From: Ensifer sp. LC163
Lineage (GTDB): Bacteria; Pseudomonadota; Alphaproteobacteria; Rhizobiales; Rhizobiaceae
Length of the DNA: 60,829 nt
Assembly (NCBI RefSeq): GCF_001695855.1
Contig: NZ_MBSS01000030.1
Span: 1 to 60,829, forward strand
Direction of reading: 5' to 3'
Under the pieces are notes generated by a model that made no database searches, was not told the origin of the DNA, and was given only the letters and a program-made list of their open reading frames with translations. A program made the translations under genes and the position numbers. Below, one piece after another: positions 28,379 to 36,835 of the stretch. Position 1 is the first letter of the stretch, and each line of letters opens with the position of its first letter.

Positions 28379-29928
28379 GGGCTGAGATCCCCTACCACCT
28401 TGGCCGCGATCCGCATGGCATTGCCGGGCAGATAGGAGAGCGGCGTTTCATCGATTTCGGCGAGCGTCACGGTTGCTTCTGCCGCCCCTGCTTCGACAGC
28501 ACGCCGGCGCGCCTCGGCGATAACGCCATCAAGCGCCGCCTGTCGCGACTGGCCATCAAGCGACACGATGTTGTCGACTTCTCCGGAGACCTGGGCGATC
28601 GCTGCACCGATGGCGTTTGCCGAACCGAAGTGGTCGGGCCGCAACGAGACGCTCGTTCCCTCCAAGAGGCCATCGACCAGCACCGAGCCGCCGCCGACAA
28701 GGATCGCCGGAATGGGCTCAGGCCCCGGCTTCATCTGGTCGACAACGGCCTCGACATCGCTTTTCATCTTGGCAAGCGCAGCCGCCACCATTGCGCCGTC
28801 GAGATGTTTCAGTCGCGTCTTGTCGCCAAGATCGACGAGCCCGGCGGCAGCGGCGACATCGGTCGCCGTCAAAGTGTCCCCGCCAAAGCAGAGCGCCTTT
28901 TCCGGCAGACGGAAGCCAACAGACTCTGGCCCGATGCGCAATCCACCCTCGTCACGCACGAGGCTGCCGCCCCCGAGGCCGAAGGAGAACACGTCCGGCA
29001 CCCGGAAATTGGTTGGTACGCCGGCAATCGATGCACCCTCGCCGCGGCTGCGCGGGAAGCCGCCGATCAGCATGCCGATATCTGTCGTCGTGCCGCCGAT
29101 ATCGATGACGACGGCATCTTTCAGGCCGGTAAGGAAAGCCGCACCGCGCATGGAATTGGTCGGGCCGGAAGCGATGGTGAAGACGGGAAAGCGCTCTGCA
29201 TAGTCCGCCGACATCAACGTGCCGTCATTCTGGGTGAGGTAGAGTGGGCAGGACAGTCCGAGCTCGCCGAAGGCCTGGCGAAAGGCCGCGATTGTCTCAT
29301 GCCCGATGCGGTGGAGGCTGGCATTGAGGATCGCGGCGCTCTCACGCTGCAAAAGCCCGGTGCGGCCAATGCGGTGGGACAGGCTGATTGAGGCGCCGGG
29401 CAATTCCTCGGAGACGATTGCAGCCGCCTCCTGCTCCATACGGGAGTCAACCAGTGCAAACACCGAGCAAATGGCAATTGCGCTGATACCGCGGTCGCGC
29501 CAGTCGCGGCAGGCCTGCCGGATCGCATCGGCGTCGAGCGATGCGATCGCCGAACCATCGTAGTTCACGCCGCCGCCGACAAGTGCGGCGCCGCCATCAA
29601 CGACAAGCCTGAGATCTTCGGGCCAGTCGATCATCGGAGGCAGTGCCCGCGTGGAAGAGCCACAGAGCCTCAGCACGCCGGTGCGCTGCAGGCGGCGGCG
29701 CTCGACCAAGGCATTGAGAAAATGCGTCGTGCCGATCATCACTGCGCCGACCTGATCACCAGGGATGCCCGCAGCCGAAAGCACCGACCGGATCGCGCCC
29801 GAGACGCCATCGGTGACATTCTCCGTCGTCGCCGTCTTCACCGTCGCAAGAACTTCGTTGCCCCGCAGCAGCGCCGCGTCCGTGTTCGTTCCTCCGACAT
29901 CCACGCCAATGCGCAAACGCTCCGTCAT
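28375..29928 (-). CDS. Hydantoinase/oxoprolinase (HyuA-type) family protein
   Basis: A 517-aa protein with the actin/acetate-kinase-like ATP-binding fold of HyuA. The N-terminal phosphate loop is DVGGTNTDAAL (residues 10-20) and the second is DIGGTTTDIGM near 278. The family opens hydantoin, oxoproline or related cyclic amides, or carboxylates ketones, at the cost of ATP. It is shorter than classic HyuA (about 680 aa), and no HyuB gene is present, a pattern seen in HyuA-DUF917 pairs. Start overlaps the regulator stop by 4 bases. The substrate is unknown. Confidence 0.88.
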   Translation of the reverse strand: MTERLRIGVDVGGTNTDAALLRGNEVLATVKTATTENVTDGVSGAIRSVLSAAGIPGDQVGAVMIGTTHFLNALVERRRLQRTGVLRLCGSSTRALPPMIDWPEDLRLVVDGGAALVGGGVNYDGSAIASLDADAIRQACRDWRDRGISAIAICSVFALVDSRMEQEAAAIVSEELPGASISLSHRIGRTGLLQRESAAILNASLHRIGHETIAAFRQAFGELGLSCPLYLTQNDGTLMSADYAERFPVFTIASGPTNSMRGAAFLTGLKDAVVIDIGGTTTDIGMLIGGFPRSRGEGASIAGVPTNFRVPDVFSFGLGGGSLVRDEGGLRIGPESVGFRLPEKALCFGGDTLTATDVAAAAGLVDLGDKTRLKHLDGAMVAAALAKMKSDVEAVVDQMKPGPEPIPAILVGGGSVLVDGLLEGTSVSLRPDHFGSANAIGAAIAQVSGEVDNIVSLDGQSRQAALDGVIAEARRRAVEAGAAEATVTLAEIDETPLSYLPGNAMRIAAKVVGDLSP

Positions 29929-30446
29929 TTAGTCCTCCTGGCGCGGCGCCCCGCTCCGTTTGCCGACGGCTCGCGCTGGCTCAGCGCCGTCGTGCGAGTG
30001 CCGTAGATCTTGTACATCCGTAGGATCATGTTGGTGACGACCCGGTGCACCCCGGGGATCTTGCCGACAGTGCCCTCGGTGAATTCGAAGAGTTCGGCAT
30101 TGGTATCGAAAAAGACCGAAGCAGCGAGCGCGTAGCGCCCGGTGATCGCCGCGAGATATCCGACCTCGTCATACTCGCCGAGTTCGGCTGCGACCTCATC
30201 GGCCTTGCCCGGCTCGACCTCGATCAACAGCTCTGCCTGAACGTCACGGCCGATGGCCGTTGGATCGGGAATGGCGCCGATAACGATGTGCCGGTTCTGC
30301 AGGAGCGCGGCGATGCGGTTACGCACCGTGCGTTCGGAAACATTGCCGATGCGCGCGGCGATTTCCGATGCGGAAAGCCGCCCATCCTCGGTCAGCATGG
30401 AAATGACCGTTCGGTCGAGCTCGTCCAGATCGTCTCGGTTCGTCAC
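29925..30446 (-). CDS. Lrp/AsnC family transcriptional regulator
   Basis: A 173-aa Lrp-type regulator with an N-terminal helix-turn-helix (LDRTVISMLTEDGRLSASEI, AARIGNVSERTVRNRIAALL) and a C-terminal effector domain (VQAELLIEVEPGKADEVAAE). The GTG at 30446 is chosen because GAGGAG sits 6 bases upstream; ATG-started longer frames have no support. It is the first gene of its operon and overlaps hyuA by 4 bases, so it is co-expressed with the pathway it probably controls. Three dyad sites just upstream suggest autoregulation. Confidence 0.85.
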   Translation of the reverse strand: MTNRDDLDELDRTVISMLTEDGRLSASEIAARIGNVSERTVRNRIAALLQNRHIVIGAIPDPTAIGRDVQAELLIEVEPGKADEVAAELGEYDEVGYLAAITGRYALAASVFFDTNAELFEFTEGTVGKIPGVHRVVTNMILRMYKIYGTRTTALSQREPSANGAGRRARRTK

Positions 30447-30483
30447 CAGCTGCTCCTCAGGCTTATCTAACCAACAGCTTATT

Positions 30484-30555
30484 TTCCGAACCGGCACAAA
30501 GTCAATTGTCTTATTCCGAATCGGCATAAAATATTTCCATGCTGCCGTTTCGGAA
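30484..30555. promoter_or_regulatory. Three spaced dyad sites, probable Lrp operators
   Basis: TTCCGAACCGGCA (30484-30496), TTCCGAATCGGCA (30514-30526) and the inverted TGCCGTTTCGGAA (30543-30555) are three copies of a near-palindromic 13-mer. Their centres are 30 and 29 bases apart, about three helical turns, as expected for a multimeric Lrp-type protein binding one face of DNA. A possible leftward promoter (TTGACT at 30505-30500, TAAGCT at 30481-30476, 18-base spacer) has the first site inside its spacer. Confidence 0.6.
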
Positions 30556-30559
30556 AAGG

Positions 30560-30896
30560 TATCATTGCCATAGCGGCAACTCTCAGCGACTGCGCAGCAG
30601 ATCGGCAAGGTGTCGCGCGAAGACACCCTGCTTGCTGGATCGGGACGGTGGGGGCGAAGTGAGCGAAGAGCGTATCGGTGGCGTCGAGAGCCGCTTCCCG
30701 TGCTGTGATCCTGAGACGGACGCTGCCGCCCTCGTCGCTGAGATCGAAATCGAGCCGCCCGAAGTTTTGACGCCATCGCCCAGACACTCGGCGACATCTG
30801 CAACCTCTCCGGCGTGGATAATGCCGCAACGACTCCAAGACTGCCGGATATGAGGCCAATTAAACGCGACAAGCGCCAGGACACGCAGGCGACAAT
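30560..30896. other. 337-bp stretch without a confident gene
   Basis: Between the operator array and the prepilin peptidase gene. On the minus strand, 30859-30620 reads as a sensible short protein piece (NFGRLDFDLSDEGGSVRLRI, then REAALDATDTLFAHFA) but lacks a recognisable family or good start. It may be the tail of a lost gene. Confidence 0.3.
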
Positions 30897-31499
30897 TTAC
30901 CTAAAGACCTGGGCTAAGTACCATGCGCCCCAAACTGCCGGGGCTAGAAACGAGGCGTAAGGAATGCGTCGCCCTGCCGGCCAATGACCGTGCTTCATCG
31001 TCGAACCCAGTACGAACAAAAGCGCGCCCAACGTTGCACAAAAAACAACCAACGCAAAATTTTCCCAGCCGATCCAAATACCTGCAGCAGCGCCGAGTTT
31101 GATATCGCCCAGTCCTAACCCCTCGACACCGCGGAGCCTGAAATAGAACTCTCGCACCAACAGCAATGCCCCGCCGGTCAGTGTGGCATCGCGGGCGATC
31201 TGAAGGAGAGTTCGCGACGTCGCCACTCCCACCGGATCGACGCCAACGAACCATGCTGTGATACCGATAACGGCGACCATCGCATTCGTAAAATCCGAAA
31301 CCCTGAGGCTTCGCCAATCCTGAAGCGTGATAGCTGTCATGCAGCCAGCAAGGAGCACCGACAGAAATATTCGTGCCGCTTCGAGGGTTGCGAGCCCAAC
31401 CACGAGCGCAGCCACGGTCGCGACGACGACCGGAAGTAAGTCCGGGCCAATGTGCTTGGAAAGCAGCACTACTTCAATGCTTTCGAGCCCATGCCCCAC
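30897..31499 (-). CDS. gspO: Prepilin peptidase (A24 family), GspO/PilD-like
   Basis: A 200-aa integral membrane aspartic protease of the short, CpaA-like kind without the N-terminal methylase domain. The two catalytic aspartates are seen in DWRSLRVSD and in the GxGD motif (GLGLGDIKLG). It would cleave type II/IV prepilin leader peptides at the inner membrane. Its start overlaps the secretin gene by 31 bases, so the two form a unit. No pseudopilin gene is in the window, so any substrate must be encoded elsewhere. Confidence 0.85.
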   Translation of the reverse strand: MGHGLESIEVVLLSKHIGPDLLPVVVATVAALVVGLATLEAARIFLSVLLAGCMTAITLQDWRSLRVSDFTNAMVAVIGITAWFVGVDPVGVATSRTLLQIARDATLTGGALLLVREFYFRLRGVEGLGLGDIKLGAAAGIWIGWENFALVVFCATLGALLFVLGSTMKHGHWPAGRRIPYASFLAPAVWGAWYLAQVFR

Positions 31500-33562
31500 A
31501 TCCGCCCCTGCAGCTCCTCGGCAACGCTCTGCGCATCGCGTGAATCGCGGATGACCATCGGCCTGATCATGATCAGCAGCTCGGTTCGCGCATTCGACCG
31601 GTTTTTGCTGCCGAACAGGCTACCGACGTGCTTCAGGCGGCTGAGGAATGGAATGCCGTCTTTGCCGCGCTCCTGCGTTTCGCTGATCAAGCCGCCAAGC
31701 AGAACCGTCTGGCCGTCGAGGACCGATACCGAACTCGAAATGCTTCTGTTGGAGATGACCGGCGTCAGGCTGTCGCCATTGGTTGCGTTCGATATTTCCT
31801 GGTCGATTCTCATCGCCACTACGCCGTTCTCGGCGATCCTCGGGCGCACGTTCATGATGATGCCGGTGTCCCGGTATTCCACCTGGTTGCTGACCGGCGC
31901 ATCGGGGGTTTCGACGGGCACAACCGTACGTGTAATGATCGGGATCTGATCGCCGACCTGGAAGCGCGCGACTTCGTTCTCGACCACCACCAGCGACGGC
32001 GACGACAGTATCTGAACGTCGGTGATCTTATCCAGCGCACTGATGATCACATCCGGGCTGCTTTCCGAACCCAGGACGAAGTTGAAGCCGGGAACCTCGC
32101 GGGCGACGTTGTCGGCCAGAACCTTGAACAGACCGAACGATCCGTTGTCGGTGCCCAGACCGACCGATTTGCTCTTCACGAAATACTGGACGCCGAAGCG
32201 CAGTTCGTCGGTGAGCCGAACCTCCGCCATCGTCACGCTGATCGCGACCTGGAGCTGGGGAACGTCGATCCGCGTCAGGGCGGCAAGCACTCGCTTGCGC
32301 ATCTCGAGATCGGCGTAGATCACGATCGAATTGTTGGATGGATCTGAGCGGATGCGAACCGGCTCGGCCCCAAGCTCCGGTTCCAAAGGAGCGCCGAAGC
32401 GCGCCGGGTCGATGTCGACGACATCTTCGCCGGTGGCCGTTGGCTCCTGCGTCGCCGCTTCATCGGGAGCCGCCTGCTCTTCGGTTTCAGCCTCTTCGTT
32501 GGCCGCAAACAGGCGCTGCAGAAGTTCGGCAATCTTCGTCGCGTCGCGATATTTGACGCGATAGACATGAACGCTTTGCCCGAGATCAGGGTTCTCCCGG
32601 TCGAGACGGCGGACCCAGGTGTGGGCGCGTTCCGTGAGCGCGCGGTTCTGCGAAACCGCCAGGACTGCACGCAGCCGCGGCATCGACATGAACTGTATGA
32701 CGTTGTCGCCATTGCCGCCTTTGCTGGCGAAAATCCGCTCAAGCTCGGGAATGACGGCTTCGGGACGGGCATGCTGGAGCGGCAGGACTGCCACCGACTG
32801 ATCCTTCATCCAGTCGACGTCGAATGCCGTCACCGTCTCCAGCGCCGCTTCGCGATCCGGCCCGCTGCCGGCGATCAGAATCGCGTTACGCGTGGTGTCA
32901 ATTCGCAGCGAGCCCGGACGCGCGCCGAAGCCGTCGACGAGTCGCGAAAGCGCCTGCGCCGAAACATACTTCAGCGGCACGACCGTAATGCCAAAGCCCG
33001 TCGGGCGACCTTTCATGCTGACCTGGCCGGCAACCGAAGATCCAGCCTCGACGATCTGAAAGGCACTGCCGCGCCGAACCAGATCGGCACCATTCATTTC
33101 AAGCAGCGTTTCGAGAATGGACATCAGGTCGTCACGAGGAACCGGCCGCGCGCTCGACAGCGTCACCGTCCCGCTTACCGTTGGATCGATCGTGTAAGTC
33201 TGGCCAAGCGTATCGCCAAGGATGGCTTGCACGACGTCACGAAGCTCGGCCCCCTGAAAATTCAGATTGACGCTATCGCCGCTTGCGCCTTCCCCGCCAC
33301 CTGGAGCGGCGACAACCCCGAGGCGAGAGCTTGAATAGATCGCCGGCTGGCGGGCGTCTGCCGATCCGGCAGACGCATAGCCCATCGTCGAATTACCACC
33401 ATTTCTGAGTGTGCGCGCCTGCAGGTCCGCGCTTGTCACCGAGCCAAGGATCGAGTCGACGTCGTTCCCCAATCGACCCTCTTCCGGAGCGACACAGCCC
33501 ATGGCCAGCAGACAGACACCGAAAAACAAAGCCGTCCGAAGAACTGTCCTGCCAAGTCTCAT
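31469..33562 (-). CDS. gspD: Type II secretion secretin GspD
   Basis: A 697-aa outer-membrane secretin. A lipoprotein signal (TALFFGVCLLAMGC) is followed by a Ser/Gly-rich linker, the N0 domain (LNFQGAELRDVVQAILGDTL), N1-N3 domains with a long acidic insert (EEAETEEQAAPDEAATQEPT), and the C-terminal secretin barrel (VPVETPDAPVSNQVEYRDTG, ISSSVSVLDGQTVLLGGLIS). It appears complete. It should form the exit pore for folded proteins, but the remaining gsp genes are missing here and the divergent gspE is broken. The start at 33562 is chosen because the lipobox then lies 23 residues in. Confidence 0.9.
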   Translation of the reverse strand: MRLGRTVLRTALFFGVCLLAMGCVAPEEGRLGNDVDSILGSVTSADLQARTLRNGGNSTMGYASAGSADARQPAIYSSSRLGVVAAPGGGEGASGDSVNLNFQGAELRDVVQAILGDTLGQTYTIDPTVSGTVTLSSARPVPRDDLMSILETLLEMNGADLVRRGSAFQIVEAGSSVAGQVSMKGRPTGFGITVVPLKYVSAQALSRLVDGFGARPGSLRIDTTRNAILIAGSGPDREAALETVTAFDVDWMKDQSVAVLPLQHARPEAVIPELERIFASKGGNGDNVIQFMSMPRLRAVLAVSQNRALTERAHTWVRRLDRENPDLGQSVHVYRVKYRDATKIAELLQRLFAANEEAETEEQAAPDEAATQEPTATGEDVVDIDPARFGAPLEPELGAEPVRIRSDPSNNSIVIYADLEMRKRVLAALTRIDVPQLQVAISVTMAEVRLTDELRFGVQYFVKSKSVGLGTDNGSFGLFKVLADNVAREVPGFNFVLGSESSPDVIISALDKITDVQILSSPSLVVVENEVARFQVGDQIPIITRTVVPVETPDAPVSNQVEYRDTGIIMNVRPRIAENGVVAMRIDQEISNATNGDSLTPVISNRSISSSVSVLDGQTVLLGGLISETQERGKDGIPFLSRLKHVGSLFGSKNRSNARTELLIMIRPMVIRDSRDAQSVAEELQGRMWGMGSKALK

Positions 33563-33713
33563 TTCACCACGACTGATTCTCGCTTCACCCATGGCGAAGC
33601 CTAGCATTTCTGCAAAGCATCACTGTTATTATCAGCGGCTAATCCACCTCCTCCATCACGGTTCCTGGGGATAACGGCCTATGATCCCAAGGGCCGGCAT
33701 CTAACGGCCGTCA

Positions 33714-34090
33714 ATGTCGCAAGCCACCAAAGATGGCGGTCGAACAAGCGGGGCAGTGCTGAGACATACGGCGGCGGGACGGATGAATACGGCAAAGACT
33801 GTAACGCAGTTCATTCGCTATCTGTTGACGAAGGATGACCTGATCGGGCTGGCAGAGAGGCCGTCCCTGGAGCGGCTTCTTGCCGATGCGCCCTCGAACT
33901 ATACGGGCCTCTGGGAAACCGGGCTTTTGTCGGGAGAGCTGCTTGCCGACGCTATTGCCGTTTCACAAGCTGGATCGCGCCGCATTCAACCGCGTCGAAT
34001 TTCGTCCGGAACTGACCGAAGATCTGTCGGCCCGGTTCCTGCGCGCCGCGCTTGAAGCCGCGTCCAGATACCCCTCGAGTATGTGTCCGG
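33714..34090 (+). pseudogene. gspE remnant: N-terminal domain of type II secretion ATPase, frameshifted and truncated
   Basis: Divergent from gspD, the usual position of gspE. One frame reads TKDDLIGLAERPSLERLLAD ... TGLLSGELLADAIA. After about 33960 the family-like sequence continues one frame over as FHKLDRAAFNRVEFRPELTE, DLSARFLRAALEAASRY. Removing one base (ATT GCC G TTT CAC) restores a continuous GspE N-terminal domain. After about 34090 similarity stops; no ATPase Walker motif follows. So both a 1-base shift and a large 3' deletion are present. Confidence 0.7.
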
Positions 34091-34405
34091 ACTGGTCGAT
34101 AGCCCGATACCCGAACCTCGGTATAGCCATTCACCACCACTGGAGTGCTGCAGACGGGCGAGAACTCAACCCTAGCGATAAAGCCGGATCGAATACTAAG
34201 CTCAAGGCAACTATAAAAGAATGTCGGAAATCCTCAACGGAGGACAACGGTAAAAATTACTCTTTGTAAAATTTCGCTCGATCTAAGTCGGAACAATCAT
34301 AAGACTAAGGTCTGATCTAATCATTGTGGTTGCAAGTGTTAATGCGTATTCTCAGAAATATTAAGATCGGAGGACCATGAACTACATTTGATAGGGGCGG
34401 ATTAA
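34091..34405. other. Noncoding gap with possible deletion scar; leader of the multicopper oxidase
   Basis: After the gspE remnant the sequence turns AT-rich and holds no gene-like frame. The end of type II secretion similarity marks a probable deletion boundary. Closer to 34406, GGGGCGG precedes the oxidase start. Confidence 0.4.
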
Positions 34406-36727
34406 ATGTACATTTCTAACGACGCGTCGCGGGCGCGACAGAGAGAAGCGCAGCTCGCACGGGATAACCGTGCCGAGATCGCGCGGGCAATCAATCAGGA
34501 ACAGGTGACACGTCGTGAGCTGTTGCGATGGGGCATCTTCACGGCCAGCGGAATGCTCGCCATGAAAAATGGGCTCAGTCCGTTTGCGACGAGCGCCTAT
34601 GCGGCGGTGCCGACCGGGGCGCCGCGAACGCCGCTGTTCGGCGTCAAGAAATTCTCCCAACCCATGCATCGTCTGCATCTGCTCAATCCCGTGCCGATGA
34701 CGCGCACTTCAGAGGGTCACGCCGCGTTTCCCGCGCAGCTGGCCGAACGGCCGGCGAAACGATTGTCCTACCACACCGATTTTTCGGCCGATCCGACAAA
34801 CAGGCAATTCATCAATCCCAGGACCTATCGTGGCCCGATCGAGGGCCGCCCGCCGGGAGAGATCTTCGCGCACCAACGCTGGGACGAGTACTTCCCCAAA
34901 GTGGGTTACATCATGAGGCTCGGCCAGATTACCCAAACCGGCAGCGGATACTTCCATGACAACTTCCCGGTGCAGCAGCCAAACAGCGTCTGGAGTTATG
35001 GCGCCGGTAGGACCGGTGAATGCACCCTGCCTCCGTTCCTGATCAAGGGCCGCTACGGCGAACCCATCATCACCCGCGTCTACAACGACCTGCCCGTCAA
35101 CCGGGCGGAGAACAACGGCTTTGGCCGCAACGAAACCCAGCTTCACTTTCACAATGCGCACAATGGCGCCGAAAGCGATGGCGCAGCGAATGTGCACCAC
35201 TTCCCAGGCACGTTCTACGACTACCGCTGGAGCACGACGCTTGCCCGACGCGACAAGATCAACACACAGGCCACCGATCGGCGGGCGTCGGGTCCTGACG
35301 ACAGCACCGGCCTTGTTAACGTTCCCGGAGACTTCCGCGAGCTACAAGGCAGCATGTGGGCGCACGATCACCGCTTCTTCTTCACCGCGGAGAACGTCTA
35401 CAAGGGCAATCTCGGTGCCATCAACTATTACAGCGGCCCCGACCGCGGCAACGAGGAGCTTTCCGACGGCGTCAATCTGCGGCTGCCCAGCGGCAAGCTT
35501 CTGGGTTGGGGCAACATCGACTTCGACGTCAATCTGATCTTTTCCGACTGTGTATGCGACGCTTCTGGCCAGCTCTTCTTCGATATTTTCGATACGGACG
35601 GAATGGTTGGGGACGTGCCACTGGTCAATTTTGGCTATGCGCCATTCTTCGAAGTGTTGCCGCGAAAATATCGCTTCCGCATCCTGAACGCCTGCATGTC
35701 ACGCTTCCTGAAGCTTGCCCTGGCCGATGCCAAGGGAAATCCTGTCCCGATCAAGTTCATCGCCAATGACGGAAACCTTGTGGTCACCCCCCTGACCTTG
35801 ACGTCGCTTCCGGTGCAGGGCATGGCGGAGCGCTACGACATCATCGTCGACTTTTCCGGCTTCCGGATCGGCGACAAGATACGGGTCGTCAATCAGATCC
35901 TCCATGACGATGGTCGCGGGCCGAAGGAAGAGCTCAGCCTGGCAACGGCTATCAAGGGCCTTTCCAAGGATCCGGTCGTCGGGCCGATGCTTGAGTTTCG
36001 CGTGGTCGGCGCCGTCGAAAGTGTCGATGTGCCCGGCGTCATCCACCGCGCCACGGACCCGGACGTCAGCCGCGTTCCGCCCAAATTGACCGAACAAATA
36101 CCGATCGTCACGCCGGTGCGCACGAGGCTCGTCGAGTTCGGCAGGTCGGGAGAAGGGGATTCCCGCGGGCCCGACGGGTGCATTCCGGATTGTGGCGAAT
36201 ACGTCAATTTTCCCTGGACCATTCGCATCAATGGCGAGTCCTCCCACTCAATGAACGCCAACAGGATTTCGTTGCTCATTCCAAAAGCCGGCGAGGTCGA
36301 GCACTGGACCTACAAGAACGGCGGCGGCGGATGGGATCACCCTATTCACCTGCACTTCGAGGAGGGCGTCACCATTTCGCGGACAGGACTGAAGCTTGCA
36401 GCCACCGAGGCTTTCCAGCGAAAGGACGTCTGGCGCCTGGGCGAAAACGGCAGCGTCACCTTCCAGGTGCAGTTTGGCGAATTCGGCGGCGCCTACGTCA
36501 ACCATTGCCATAACACCATTCATGAGGACTTCGCGATGTTGGCACGCATTCAACTGCTGACCGGTGTCGCGGGCACACCTCAGACCGCGGTGACCCCGAC
36601 CCCCAATCCCACTCCGGACGGCGTCATTTTCACCGCGCCGGAAATCTTGCCCGAAGGCGCGCCCAAGGGCTGGCAGGACAGCCAGCCGATGCAGGCAGCG
36701 CAGCTCGAAGACACTGTTAAACCGTGA
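34406..36727 (+). CDS. Tat-exported multicopper oxidase
   Basis: A 773-aa periplasmic oxidase. The twin-arginine signal is TRRELLRWGIFTASG (about residues 35-49), ending near AYAAVP. Copper ligands are found in four clusters: HFHNAH (247-252), HDH (320-322), HPIHLH (645-650) and HCHNTIHEDFAM (700-711). These give the type 1 site H645, C701, H706, M711, with the trinuclear site from the other histidines. The spacing fits a three-domain enzyme with long insertions. It oxidises a metal ion or phenolic substrate with reduction of O2 to water; Mn(II), Cu(I) or Fe(II) are possible. The neighbouring SCO-cytochrome gene suggests copper delivery and electron transfer. Confidence 0.88.
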   Translation: MYISNDASRARQREAQLARDNRAEIARAINQEQVTRRELLRWGIFTASGMLAMKNGLSPFATSAYAAVPTGAPRTPLFGVKKFSQPMHRLHLLNPVPMTRTSEGHAAFPAQLAERPAKRLSYHTDFSADPTNRQFINPRTYRGPIEGRPPGEIFAHQRWDEYFPKVGYIMRLGQITQTGSGYFHDNFPVQQPNSVWSYGAGRTGECTLPPFLIKGRYGEPIITRVYNDLPVNRAENNGFGRNETQLHFHNAHNGAESDGAANVHHFPGTFYDYRWSTTLARRDKINTQATDRRASGPDDSTGLVNVPGDFRELQGSMWAHDHRFFFTAENVYKGNLGAINYYSGPDRGNEELSDGVNLRLPSGKLLGWGNIDFDVNLIFSDCVCDASGQLFFDIFDTDGMVGDVPLVNFGYAPFFEVLPRKYRFRILNACMSRFLKLALADAKGNPVPIKFIANDGNLVVTPLTLTSLPVQGMAERYDIIVDFSGFRIGDKIRVVNQILHDDGRGPKEELSLATAIKGLSKDPVVGPMLEFRVVGAVESVDVPGVIHRATDPDVSRVPPKLTEQIPIVTPVRTRLVEFGRSGEGDSRGPDGCIPDCGEYVNFPWTIRINGESSHSMNANRISLLIPKAGEVEHWTYKNGGGGWDHPIHLHFEEGVTISRTGLKLAATEAFQRKDVWRLGENGSVTFQVQFGEFGGAYVNHCHNTIHEDFAMLARIQLLTGVAGTPQTAVTPTPNPTPDGVIFTAPEILPEGAPKGWQDSQPMQAAQLEDTVKP

Positions 36728-36835
36728 AACGATGGCAAAGCGCCTTATCGTCAGCAATGAGCAACGGCCGTTGGCCATCGTGGCACGAAGTTCGAGCGTG
36801 TTCGCGTCGGCGGCGCCACTGCACGGAGGGTCCAA

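Noticed and set aside
30539-30853. Rightward open frame (104 codons) beside the Lrp operator array
   Set aside because: It starts inside the operator region, has no ribosome-binding site and its translation is not protein-like.
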